Source: Streptomyces sp. VRA16 Mangrove soil (GTDB lineage Bacteria > Actinomycetota > Actinomycetes > Streptomycetales > Streptomycetaceae). From it: a stretch of DNA of 64,000 bases. Both the position numbers and the translations under genes were made by a program. Under the pieces are notes generated by a model. It was not told the origin of the DNA, did no database searches, and saw only the letters and a program-made list of their open reading frames with translations. This document shows positions 42,585 to 50,735 of this stretch, piece after piece; position 1 is the stretch's first letter, and every line of letters begins with the position of its first letter. Where the stretch lies: the NCBI RefSeq assembly GCF_017377775.1, contig NZ_JAFVLN010000003.1, positions 372,001 to 436,000 on the forward strand, written 5' to 3'.

Positions 42585-43214
42585 ATGAGCATCACCCCCC
42601 AGATGAGTCAGCAGGGGCAGCAGTTCCCGAGCACGTCGCCCTATCAGCAGTACCAGCAGCAGCCGTTCGGACAGCAGGGCTTCGGCCAGCAGCAGCAGCA
42701 GCCGTTCGGGCAGCAGGGCTTCGGCCAGCAGCAGCAGCCGTTCGGGCAGCAGGGCTACGGCCAGCAGCAGCCGATGGGTATGGGCGGCTCGCTCGAGCAG
42801 CTGAGCCAGCTCGGCCAGCAGCAGCCGTTCCAGGGCCTGCTCCAGCAGCTCGGACAGCAGCCCATGGGGCAGCAGCAGGGCCAGCAGCAGGGCCAGCAGC
42901 AGGTCGAGCAGCAGGTCCAGCAGCACCTCCACCAGATCGCGCAGGTCGCGGTGCAGCACGCCCAGCAGCAGGTCCAGCAACAGGTGCTGCAGGCCGGTAT
43001 CGCGGACGCCTACATCGACGTGGTGCAGCCGCTGCCCGGTCAGCCCAGCATCATCGCACTGCGCATCCAGGGCCAGTTCCGGATCTTCGCCAACCCCAAC
43101 TCCCAGACCCACGACCAGGTCCAAGAGGCCTTCGCGTTCGGCCACCAGGTCGTCGGCGTCTGGGACTCGGGCTCACCGCAGGTCCTGCGCAGCATCCAGG
43201 TGCGCAAGATCTGA
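42585..43214 (+). CDS. Glutamine-rich prion-like protein
   Basis: 209 aa. Residues ~5-130 are extremely rich in Gln (roughly half) with repeats of FGQQGFGQQQQ and QQGQQQ type, then Gln-rich coiled-coil-like EQQVQQHLHQIAQ, then a Gln-poor C-terminal domain: IALRIQGQFRIFANPN ... VVGVWDSG ... IQVRKI. The low-complexity part is unusual in such high-GC DNA because CAG codons dominate. ATG 42585 with GGAAGG upstream. Function unknown; the shared tail links it to the S8 protease. Confidence 0.8.
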   Translation: MSITPQMSQQGQQFPSTSPYQQYQQQPFGQQGFGQQQQQPFGQQGFGQQQQPFGQQGYGQQQPMGMGGSLEQLSQLGQQQPFQGLLQQLGQQPMGQQQGQQQGQQQVEQQVQQHLHQIAQVAVQHAQQQVQQQVLQAGIADAYIDVVQPLPGQPSIIALRIQGQFRIFANPNSQTHDQVQEAFAFGHQVVGVWDSGSPQVLRSIQVRKI

Positions 43215-43258
43215 TCCACCGGATCCGGCGAGCCGGGTCTCACCGCACCACGTAAGAG

Positions 43259-43292
43259 AGGGGCGCTTCCTCCGCACGGAGGAAGCGCCCCT
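43259..43292. terminator. Bidirectional terminator between the Q-rich gene and mshC
   Basis: Perfect 15-bp stem AGGGGCGCTTCCTCC / GGAGGAAGCGCCCCT with a 4-nt gcac loop, between convergent genes. Confidence 0.85.
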
Positions 43293-43300
43293 TTCCCTTG

Positions 43301-43340
43301 TCCTGGTGGGTCCTGGTGGGTCCCGGTAGGTCCTGGTGGT
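43301..43340. repeat. Four 10-bp tandem repeats at the 3' end of mshC
   Basis: tcctggtggg, tcctggtggg, tcccggtagg and tcctggtggt run up to the mshC stop codon (on the - strand). Confidence 0.8.
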
Positions 43341-44569
43341 TACAGCGCCACGCCCAGCAGGGCGTCCACGGCCCGGGACACGACGCCCGGGGCGCCCTCG
43401 TCGGAGCCGCCCTCGGCGGCCTGGAGCTCGGCCCAGCGGTCGACGGCGGCCAGCGCGGTCGGCGCGTCCAGGTCCGCGGAGAGCGCCTCGCGGATCTCCT
43501 CCACGAGCGCCTCGGCGGCCGGGCCGTCGGGACGCGAGACGGCGGCGCGCCAGCGGCCGAGCCGGGCCACAGCGTCGGCGAGCACCTGGTCGGTCCACTC
43601 CCAGTCGGCCCGGTAGTGGTGCGCGAGCAGCGCGAGCCGGATGGCGGCCGGGTCGACGCCGTCGCGGCGCAGCTGCGACACGAAGACGAGGTTGCCCTTG
43701 GACTTGGACATCTTCTCGCCGTCGAGCGCCACCATGCCGGCGTGCACGTACGCCTTGGCCATCGGGAACTCGCCGGTGAGCACCTGGGCGTGCGAGGCGC
43801 CCATCTCGTGGTGCGGGAAGGCGAGGTCGGAGCCGCCGCCCTGGACGTCGAAGCCCATGCCGAGGTGGTCGAGGGCGATGGCGACGCACTCGATGTGCCA
43901 GCCGGGGCGCCCCTGGCCCAGCGAGCCGCCGTCCCAGCTCGGCTCGCCCTCGCGGGCGGCCATCCAGAGCATCGGGTCGAGCGGGTTCTTCTTGCCCGGG
44001 CGGTCCGGGTCGCCGCCGCGCTCGGCGGAGAGCAGCCGCATCGCGGCCGCGTCGAGGTTCGAGACGGAACCGAAGTGCGGGTCGGCCTCGACGGAGAAGT
44101 AGATGTCGCCGTCGAGCTCGTAGGCGGCACCCGCGTCACGGAGCCGCTCGACGAGCGGCACGATGCCGGGTATCGCCTCGACGGCGCCTATGTAGTGCTG
44201 CGGCGGGAGCATCCGCAGCGCGGTCATGTCCTCCCGGAACAGGGCGGTCTCGCGCTCGGCGAGGCCCTCCCAGTCGATACCGTCGCGCACGGCCCGCTCA
44301 AGGAGAGGATCGTCGACGTCCGTCACGTTCTGGACGTAGTGAACCTGCCGCTTGGTGTCGAGCCACACGCGCTGAACGAGGTCGAACGCGTTGTAGGTCG
44401 CCGCGTGACCCATGTGGGTCGCGTCGTACGGCGTGATGCCGCAGACGTAGATACGGGCGACGGGACCGGGGTCGAGGGTGACGAGCCCATCGGTCGCGGT
44501 GTCGTGGATCCTCAGGTCGCGGCCCTTGCCAGGCAGGGCGGGGACCTCAGAAGCGGGCCAGGCATGCAT
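43340..44569 (-). CDS. mshC: Cysteine:1-D-myo-inositol 2-amino-2-deoxy-glucopyranoside ligase
   Basis: 409-aa ATP-dependent ligase of mycothiol synthesis, joining cysteine to GlcN-inositol. Class-I tRNA-synthetase fold: zinc/Cys region [15 protein letters not shown] (CGxT with HMGH as the HIGH box), [15 protein letters not shown] with Cys and His zinc ligands, KMSKSKGN as the KMSKS loop. It is shorter than CysS (~460), as MshC is. ATG 44569. Neighbours upstream on the same strand (SCO1664-type, DUF3090, phosphomutase) are its standard companions. Confidence 0.93.
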   Translation of the reverse strand: MHAWPASEVPALPGKGRDLRIHDTATDGLVTLDPGPVARIYVCGITPYDATHMGHAATYNAFDLVQRVWLDTKRQVHYVQNVTDVDDPLLERAVRDGIDWEGLAERETALFREDMTALRMLPPQHYIGAVEAIPGIVPLVERLRDAGAAYELDGDIYFSVEADPHFGSVSNLDAAAMRLLSAERGGDPDRPGKKNPLDPMLWMAAREGEPSWDGGSLGQGRPGWHIECVAIALDHLGMGFDVQGGGSDLAFPHHEMGASHAQVLTGEFPMAKAYVHAGMVALDGEKMSKSKGNLVFVSQLRRDGVDPAAIRLALLAHHYRADWEWTDQVLADAVARLGRWRAAVSRPDGPAAEALVEEIREALSADLDAPTALAAVDRWAELQAAEGGSDEGAPGVVSRAVDALLGVAL

Positions 44570-44673
44570 GTCATGAGCCTAACCGGACGGTGCTTCCGGA
44601 TACGAACCGGACCGGGGTGTGATGACCGACAAGGCGCTCTTGCGCGATCACTGGACGCACGCTACGCCTCCTG

Positions 44674-45111
44674 CTACGCGGAAACGGTGGCACGGATGCC
44701 GTCGGAGAGACCGAAGTGACGTATCCCGTGCAACAGGTGGGCGCGCAGGGTGCACACGAAGTACGTCCAGCCCTGTGTCTGCCCCGCGGCCCGGGCGGCG
44801 CCCTCGACGTCGTCCCCCATGGGCTGTTCCGTGATCGTCAGGGCGGTGCCCCCGCCGGTCTCGGCCAGCTCGATGGTGACCTGCCCGCCGGGCCAGCTCC
44901 ACGAGACGAACCGATCGGGCTCGATCTCGCCTATCGCCACGTCGAAGGTGGCGTCGACGTGCGGGAAACTCCAGGTCACCGTGGTGCCGGGCACCATCGG
45001 GCCGGACGTCGTCGCCACGAAGAAGCTCGACAGGCCCTCGACGGTGACGATGGCCTCGAACACGTCCTTCGCGGGCCGGTCGATGCGGTCCTCGACAATC
45101 AGCTTGGTCAT
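44674..45111 (-). CDS. SRPBCC/AHSA1-domain protein
   Basis: 145 aa: VEDRIDRPAKDVFEAIVTVEG at the N-terminus, FVSWSWPGGQVTIELAET in the middle and QTQGWTYFVCTLRAHLLHG at the end, the pattern of AHSA1 (Activator of Hsp90-like) START-fold proteins. ATG 45111; the 10 residues further upstream are unlikely. Ligand unknown. On the same strand between mshC and the SCO1664-type gene. Confidence 0.82.
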   Translation of the reverse strand: MTKLIVEDRIDRPAKDVFEAIVTVEGLSSFFVATTSGPMVPGTTVTWSFPHVDATFDVAIGEIEPDRFVSWSWPGGQVTIELAETGGGTALTITEQPMGDDVEGAARAAGQTQGWTYFVCTLRAHLLHGIRHFGLSDGIRATVSA

Positions 45112-45180
45112 GCTCTCGAACGTAGCCCCGGCCACTGACAATCGCCGCTCGACAGAATGAAGCCCCAGGTCAGGGCCGCT

Positions 45181-46020
45181 TCAGAGGGGAGGCCACGGGA
45201 TCGCGGGCCACTCCCCGCTCGGCTCCCGGTGCCGGCCGGACTTCAGCAGGCCCGCCACCCGCTCCCGTACGGCGTCCAGCTCGGCCGCGGTGATCAGCTC
45301 ACCGAGCCGGGCCGCGAGCGCCTCGCCGTCGCGCAGTCGCTCCCTGAGCCCTTCGAGGGCGCCGGTCGCCTCCTCGGTCAGCGGCTCCCCCGCCCAGCCC
45401 CACAGCAGGGTGCGCAGCTTGTCCTCGACGTTGAAGGTGACGCCGTGGTCGATGCCGTACAGACGCTGCCCGGCGTCGACGAGGAGATGCCCGCCCTTGC
45501 GGTCGCCGTTGTTGATCACCGCGTCGAGCACGGCCAGGCGGCGCAGTCGCTCGTCGTCGGCGTGCACGAGCAGCGCGGTGCGCCCTTCGCCGACCTCGGC
45601 GAACCCGATGGCCTTCCAGCCCTCCCCCGGCTCCTCGCCCTCCACGAGCGCGAGCAGCCGGCTGTCGTCGGCCGGCTCCTCGGGGGTGTCGATCCACAGC
45701 TGGCACATGCCCTCGCCGTACGGCCCGTCGCGCAGCACGGTCGGCGGCACCAGGCCCCAGCCGAGCGCCTCGGAGACCTCGAACGCGGCCACCTCGCGCT
45801 GCGCCAGCGTGCCGTCGGGGAAGTCCCACAGGGGGCGCTCACCGCGTACGGGCTTGTAGACACAGGCCGCCTCGCGGTCCTCGTGCCTGACCGTGCACAG
45901 CAGGACGGCGTTCGAGGCGTCCCGGATCTGGCCCTCGACGTGCAGCTCCCCGCGGGTGAGCAGGTCGAGGGCGTCGCGGCCGGTCACGCGCCGCGCCGGT
46001 ATCCGTTCTGGCGCGGACAT
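45181..46020 (-). CDS. SCO1664-family protein (PI3/4-kinase-like fold)
   Basis: 279 aa of the TIGR03843-type family conserved beside mshC. ACVYKPVRGERPLWDFPDG carries the Lys of a nucleotide-binding site, AVINNGDRKGGHLLV the catalytic-loop-like NNGDRKGGH, and YGIDHGVTFN a DFG-like IDHG. This resembles eukaryotic-type phosphatidylinositol/HipA kinases. ATG 46020 (MSAPERIP) overlaps the end of the DUF3090 gene by 37 bp. Substrate not known; connection with mycothiol is from genomic conservation. Confidence 0.85.
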   Translation of the reverse strand: MSAPERIPARRVTGRDALDLLTRGELHVEGQIRDASNAVLLCTVRHEDREAACVYKPVRGERPLWDFPDGTLAQREVAAFEVSEALGWGLVPPTVLRDGPYGEGMCQLWIDTPEEPADDSRLLALVEGEEPGEGWKAIGFAEVGEGRTALLVHADDERLRRLAVLDAVINNGDRKGGHLLVDAGQRLYGIDHGVTFNVEDKLRTLLWGWAGEPLTEEATGALEGLRERLRDGEALAARLGELITAAELDAVRERVAGLLKSGRHREPSGEWPAIPWPPL

Positions 46021-46574
46021 ACGTGTCCCTCCGGGTCGAGCGGCAGACTGCACAGCGGGCACGGCGGGCGGCCCGCGTTCACGACGTCCAGGGCCCGCTT
46101 GGCGAAGGCGCGGGCCTGGCTGCCGGTGAGGCGGACGCGGAGCATCGGCGGACCGTTCTCCTCGTCCTGGAGAAGCCTTTCCTCGGCTTCCGCCAGGTCC
46201 TCGTCCGAGTCGGCGTCCAGTTCGACGAGGGCCTGCGCCTCGACGATCATGCGCTGCTCGTCACCGTCCCAGGCCAGGGCCATGGTGCCGACCCGGAACT
46301 CCTCCTCGACCGGTGCGTCGAGCGGGGCGGTGTCGGAGATCTCGGAGGGGGCCATGGCGGGCACCGGCGCGTTGCCGCCACTGCGCCGCACCACCTCGTC
46401 GAGCAGCTCGTCCATGCGCTCGGCGAGCGCGGCGACCTGGGTCTTCTCCAGGGCGACGCTCGTGACCCGGGTTCCTGCCGAGGCCTGCAGGAAAAAGGTG
46501 CGGCGCCCGGGGAGTCCGACCGTACCGGCCACGAAACGCTCCGGAGGGTCGTAGAGGAACACCTGACGGGACAC
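45984..46574 (-). CDS. DUF3090 family protein
   Basis: 196 aa. Starts SRQVFLYDPPERFVAGTVG, the family signature, and ends with a CxxC-type zinc knuckle (PPCPLCSLPLDPEGHVCPRQNG). GTG 46574. Conserved in actinobacteria next to mshC; biochemical role not known to me. Upstream, at 46584-46643, six 10-bp units such as tggggatctg separate it from the phosphomutase gene. Confidence 0.85.
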   Translation of the reverse strand: MSRQVFLYDPPERFVAGTVGLPGRRTFFLQASAGTRVTSVALEKTQVAALAERMDELLDEVVRRSGGNAPVPAMAPSEISDTAPLDAPVEEEFRVGTMALAWDGDEQRMIVEAQALVELDADSDEDLAEAEERLLQDEENGPPMLRVRLTGSQARAFAKRALDVVNAGRPPCPLCSLPLDPEGHVCPRQNGYRRGA

Positions 46575-46583
46575 GTCCTGTCT

Positions 46584-46643
46584 CCATGGGATCTGGGGAT
46601 CTGCGGGAATCTGTGGGGATCTGCGCTGATCCCTGGGGATCGA
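46584..46643. repeat. Six 10-bp tandem repeats
   Basis: Units ccatgggatc, tggggatctg, cgggaatctg, tggggatctg, cgctgatccc and tggggatcga lie in the gap between the phosphomutase and DUF3090 genes. Confidence 0.7.
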
Positions 46644-46682
46644 CTTCTTCTTACGGGAGCTTCACCCTACTGCGGCGGACGA

Positions 46683-47369
46683 TCACGGTGCGCCCGCGCC
46701 GCCTCCGACGGGTGCGTCCGGGCTCTGCGGCTCCTCGCGCGGCGCCAGCGACGCGAAGTCCCCTGTGTCGCCGAGGCGTACGAGAAACGGGCGCAGTCGT
46801 GTGTAACGGATCGCTGTGACGGAACACGGCTCTACAGAGATGCGCTGAAAGAGGTCCAGATGCAGTCCGAGAGCGTCCGCCACAAGGGACTTGATGATGT
46901 CGCCGTGCGAACACATGACATACACGGCGTCGCTGCCGTGATCGCGCTCCACGCGCGCGTTCCACTCCCGCACCGCCTCAGCGGCCCGGTGCTGCATCTG
47001 CCGCATGGACTCGCCGCCGGGGAACGCGGCGGCCGTCGGATGCTGCTGCACGACCTGCATGAGCGGTTCGTCGGCGAGTTCGGCAAGCTTGCGGCCGGAC
47101 CAGTCCCCGTAGTCGCACTCGCCGATCCGGTCGTCGGTGTGCGCGGTCAGTCCGGGCCGCGCGGCGAGCAGCGGCGCGACGGTCTCCTGGCAGCGTTGCA
47201 GCGGACTGCTGACGATCTCGGCGATGGGCAGGCCCTCCAGGCGTGCCGGGAGCGTGGCGGCCTGTGCGGTGCCGCGCTCGTCGAGGGCCACGCCGGGGGT
47301 CCACCCGGCGAGCAGTCCCGCGGTGTTGGCGGTGGAACGTCCGTGCCGGACGAGGATCAGCGTGGGCAT
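46683..47369 (-). CDS. Histidine phosphatase (MSMEG_4193-family phosphomutase)
   Basis: 228 aa. LILVRHGRSTANTAG carries the phospho-accepting His of the RHG motif; the second His is in VMCSHGDIIKSL; Arg in RLEGLPIAEIVSSPLQR. Its place upstream of DUF3090-SCO1664-mshC matches the TIGR03848 phosphomutase group conserved with mshC. The last ~30 residues are low-complexity. ATG 47369. Confidence 0.87.
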   Translation of the reverse strand: MPTLILVRHGRSTANTAGLLAGWTPGVALDERGTAQAATLPARLEGLPIAEIVSSPLQRCQETVAPLLAARPGLTAHTDDRIGECDYGDWSGRKLAELADEPLMQVVQQHPTAAAFPGGESMRQMQHRAAEAVREWNARVERDHGSDAVYVMCSHGDIIKSLVADALGLHLDLFQRISVEPCSVTAIRYTRLRPFLVRLGDTGDFASLAPREEPQSPDAPVGGGAGAP

Positions 47370-47431
47370 ACGAGCCAGCCTAGGCGCACCCGGATGTGCG
47401 ACCGATCGCTCCCCTGGGAAGAATGTCCGGC

Positions 47432-48439
47432 ATGATCGTCGACTGCGCCGTCTACCGCGACGGGTGCCGCACCCAGGGCCCGGAGGACTTCGCTGACATC
47501 TCCGGCGCCCTCGACGAGGCGCGGGCGTCGCACGACGCCTTCGTGTGGATCGGGCTGCACGAGGCCACGGAGACCGAGTTCGACCGGGTCACCCAGGAGT
47601 TCGGGCTGCATCCGCTGGCCGTCGAGGACGCTCTCAACGCGCACCAGAGGCCGAAGCTGGAGGTCTACGACGACTCGCTGTTCGTCGTCCTCAAGCCGGT
47701 CGTGTACGAGCCGAAGAGCGACCGGGTCTCCTCGGGCGAGGTGATGCTGTTCCTGGGCGACTCGTTCGTGGTGACCGTGCGGCACGGCGAGGGGGCGCCC
47801 CTGACAGCCGTACGGCAGCGGCTGGAGAAGGACCCGGAGTTCCTGCGGCACGGGCCCACCGCGGTCCTGTACGCGATCTCGGACGCCGCCGTGGACCACT
47901 ACCTGGACGTCGCGACCGAGTTGCAGACGGACCTGGAGGAGCTGGAGGCGGAGGTCTTCTCGCCGGACGGCGGGGGTTCGCGGGACACGGCGTCGCGGAT
48001 CTACAACTTCAAGCGGCAGATCCTGGAGTTCCGGCGCGCCACGGGACCGTTGGCGCTGCCGATGGCCCGGCTGGCGGGGATCGGCCCGTTCCCGGCGGCG
48101 GTGCCGTTCGTGGACGGCGACGCCCAGCCGTTCTTCCGCGACGTCCACGACCATCTGACGCGGGTGAACGAGTCGGTGGACGGCCTGGACCGCCTGGTGA
48201 CGGACATCCTGTCCGCGCATCTCGCGCAGATGAGCGTGCGGCAGAACGACGACATGCGGAAGATCTCCGCGTGGGCCGCCATGGCCGCGGTGCCCACGAT
48301 GATCGCGGGCGTCTACGGCATGAACTTCGACCACATGCCGGAGCTGCACTGGTTGTGGTCGTACCCGGCGGTGATCGTGCTCATGGCGGTCCTGGAGCTG
48401 CTGCTGTACCGGACGTTCAAGCGGCGCGGCTGGCTCTAG
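47432..48439 (+). CDS. corA: CorA-family magnesium/cobalt transporter
   Basis: About 335 aa. Long soluble N-terminal domain (HPLAVEDALNAHQRPKLEVY), then coiled-coil DILSAHLAQMSVRQNDDMRKIS and two C-terminal helices with the selectivity signature YGMNF followed by MPEL. ATG 47432 is preferred (GGGAAG 10 nt upstream); an ATG at 47423 is also in frame. Divergent from the phosphatase gene and convergent with the ferritin-like gene. Confidence 0.9.
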   Translation: MIVDCAVYRDGCRTQGPEDFADISGALDEARASHDAFVWIGLHEATETEFDRVTQEFGLHPLAVEDALNAHQRPKLEVYDDSLFVVLKPVVYEPKSDRVSSGEVMLFLGDSFVVTVRHGEGAPLTAVRQRLEKDPEFLRHGPTAVLYAISDAAVDHYLDVATELQTDLEELEAEVFSPDGGGSRDTASRIYNFKRQILEFRRATGPLALPMARLAGIGPFPAAVPFVDGDAQPFFRDVHDHLTRVNESVDGLDRLVTDILSAHLAQMSVRQNDDMRKISAWAAMAAVPTMIAGVYGMNFDHMPELHWLWSYPAVIVLMAVLELLLYRTFKRRGWL

Positions 48440-48455
48440 GCAGGCTCCCCGGCCG

Positions 48456-49244
48456 TCACGCGAACTCGACGGAGGTGGTCGCAGGACCGCCGAGCGCGTC
48501 GCGCCGCCGGGGCATCTCCAGGGAGACCATCCGCCGCCAACCGCCGAGGCGTTCGTACGCGTACACGGCGTGGATCCCGGCGGCGAGCACGCCCGCCTTC
48601 GCCTTCGACCAGCCGAGGATGCGGCCCATGTGGTCCATGACGGCCAGGCTCACGTCCCGGTAGACGGCGATCTCCGCGAGCGCGCACTCCCGCAGGATGC
48701 GCTGGATCGTGCGGCCGTGGCCCGCATAGGCGAAGCGGAGCAACTCCTCGTGGCAGTAGGCGAGGTGGTTGTCCTCGTCGTGGGAGATCATCTTGACCGC
48801 GCGGCCGATGTCGGGGTGGCCGGAGAAGTGCTTGCGCAGCAGTTCCATCTGCTCGGAGGCGCGCTGTTCGGTGACGCGGCTGTGCGCGAGGTACGTGACG
48901 ATGTCCCGCACCGAGAGCGGCTCGTCGCGCTTGAGCTGCTCGTGGGCGAGTCCGATGCCGTGCTTCTCCAGGAGCATCGTGTAGTCGGCCTCGTGCGGGA
49001 CCGGCACCGGTTCCAGGCCGCGCTTCTTCATGAGGGCGTTGAAGATGCGCCCGTGTTTGTCCTCGTCGGCGCCGTGCCGGGCCACCTTCGGCGCGAGCGC
49101 GCGCTCGCTCTCGGGGACGAGCGCGGCGATCCGCCCGTTCTCCCAGCCGCCCTGGGACTCGCCGCTGGCCGCGATCGAGCAGAACAGCCGGAACGAATCG
49201 TCGTTGTCGAGGATCTCCTGGAAAAGACTCTTGGCCGACAGCAT
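48456..49244 (-). CDS. Ferritin-like domain protein
   Basis: 262 aa, helical, with two E-x2-H-type metal motifs (ADEDKHGRIFNAL and ISHDEDNHLAYCHEELL), suggesting a ferritin-like di-iron fold. GGAGG lies 8 nt before ATG 49244; the in-frame ATG at 49259 has none. Resembles proteins annotated ferritin-like in Streptomyces; oxidative role possible. 282 bp of intergenic DNA lie upstream. Confidence 0.8.
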   Translation of the reverse strand: MLSAKSLFQEILDNDDSFRLFCSIAASGESQGGWENGRIAALVPESERALAPKVARHGADEDKHGRIFNALMKKRGLEPVPVPHEADYTMLLEKHGIGLAHEQLKRDEPLSVRDIVTYLAHSRVTEQRASEQMELLRKHFSGHPDIGRAVKMISHDEDNHLAYCHEELLRFAYAGHGRTIQRILRECALAEIAVYRDVSLAVMDHMGRILGWSKAKAGVLAAGIHAVYAYERLGGWRRMVSLEMPRRRDALGGPATTSVEFA

Positions 49245-49420
49245 CGGTGGTACCTCCATGCCTCCACGCGCGGGTCCGCGACTCAGGGTTCGCAAAGAAC
49301 GAGTCAATTGCGGCGCGCGGTGGCGAGCAACAGGTATGACCGACAACTCGGCCGAAAGGAGGATCCGTGCCCCGGAACGGAGGCGTAACCGTGCGCCCGA
49401 TGGCGCGTTGTTCTCCGTGA

Positions 49421-49462
49421 CGGCCGTGGCGGGGAAGACCCCCCGAGCCCCCACCACGGCCG
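49421..49462 (-). terminator. Terminator after the F420-type oxidoreductase gene
   Basis: cggccgtgg pairs with ccacggccg across ~24 nt that also hold a ggggg/ccccc pair, about 65 bp past the stop of the oxidoreductase at 49527 (minus strand). Confidence 0.55.
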
Positions 49463-49526
49463 CAGACTTCCTCAGCTCTCCCGAAGCCTCTCCCGACGCC
49501 TCTCGCGTCGCCCCCCCAGCCGGTCC

Positions 49527-50591
49527 CTACGCCAGTCCGGCCCGCTCCAGGGCCTCGACGCCGGCCCGCAGCGAGGCCAGCCGCTCGTCCAGCGTGAAGC
49601 CCGCGGGAGACAGCGTCAGCGTGGTGACACCGGCCTCGGCGTAGGCCTTCATCCGGTCGGCGATACGGTCCACGGAGCCGAGCAGCGTGGTCGAGTCGAT
49701 GAGCTGGTGCGGGACGGCGGCGGCCGCGCCGTCCTTGTCGCCGGAGAGGTACTTGGCCTGGATCTCGGCGGCCTCCTTCTCGTAGCCCATGCGCTGCGCC
49801 AGCTGGTTGTAGAAGTTCTGCTTGGCGCTGCCCATGCCGCCGACGTACAGCGCGGTGTACGGCCGGAAACCGTCGGCGAGCGTGGTGACGTCCTTGTCGC
49901 CACTCTTGGGGCCCACGGCGATCGGCACGGTCGGGCAGACGTCGAAGCCCTCCATGGTCTTGCCGGCCTTCTCGCGGCCCGTCCGCAGGTACGAGATCGC
50001 GGTGTCCTCGATGTGCTCGGCGGCCGGGAAGATCAGCAGGGCGCCGTCGGCGATCTCACCGGTCTGCTCCAGGTTCTTGGGGCCGATCGCGGCGATGTAG
50101 AGCGGAATGTGCTCGCGCTTGGGGTGCACGGTCAGCTTGAGGGACTTGCCCGGCCCTTCGGGGAGCGGCAGGGTCCAGTGCGCGCCTTCGTAGGACACCC
50201 GCTCGCGGCTCATCGCCTTGCGGACGATCTCGACGTACTCGCGCGTGCGGGCCAGCGGCTTGTCGAACTTGACGCCGTACCAGCCCTCGGAGACCTGCGG
50301 GCCCGAGACACCGAGGCCGAGCCGGAAGCGGCCGCCGGAGAGGGTGTCGAGGGTCGCGGCGGTCATCGCCGTCATCGTGGGCTGGCGGGCCGGGATCTGC
50401 ATGATGGCCGAGCCGACGTCGATGCGCTCGGTCTGCGCGGCGACGTAGGACAGGACGGTCACCGTGTCGGAACCGTAGGCCTCGGCCGCCCAGCAGACCG
50501 CGTAGCCGAGCTGGTCGGCCTCCTTCGCGACGGCGAGGTTGTCGGTGTCCATGCCGAGACCCCAGTAACCGAGATTGATGCCGAGCTTCAT
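49527..50591 (-). CDS. LLM-class oxidoreductase, probably F420-dependent
   Basis: 354 aa. LGINLGYWGLGMDTDNLAVAKEADQLGY at the N-terminus, IMQIPARQPTMTAMTAATLD and SGGRFRLGLGVSGPQVSEGW in the middle: the F420-dependent luciferase-like pattern (Mer/Fgd-like). GDKDVTTLADGFRPYTALYVGGMG lies near the end. ATG 50591 with AAGGGG upstream; ATG 50600 is too close. Substrate unknown. Divergent from the aldo/keto reductase. Confidence 0.85.
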   Translation of the reverse strand: MKLGINLGYWGLGMDTDNLAVAKEADQLGYAVCWAAEAYGSDTVTVLSYVAAQTERIDVGSAIMQIPARQPTMTAMTAATLDTLSGGRFRLGLGVSGPQVSEGWYGVKFDKPLARTREYVEIVRKAMSRERVSYEGAHWTLPLPEGPGKSLKLTVHPKREHIPLYIAAIGPKNLEQTGEIADGALLIFPAAEHIEDTAISYLRTGREKAGKTMEGFDVCPTVPIAVGPKSGDKDVTTLADGFRPYTALYVGGMGSAKQNFYNQLAQRMGYEKEAAEIQAKYLSGDKDGAAAAVPHQLIDSTTLLGSVDRIADRMKAYAEAGVTTLTLSPAGFTLDERLASLRAGVEALERAGLA

Positions 50592-50735
50592 TGACCACAT
50601 CCCCTTGACCGCGTGCGGGAACCGGTGGATTACCCATCGGTAACACCTCTTGCCCGGCACCCTAACGCGGAGGGCCGGGCGAGAGATATCCACAGGGCCC
50701 CACATCCTGACCTTCGGCCAGTAATCTCAGCGCCC

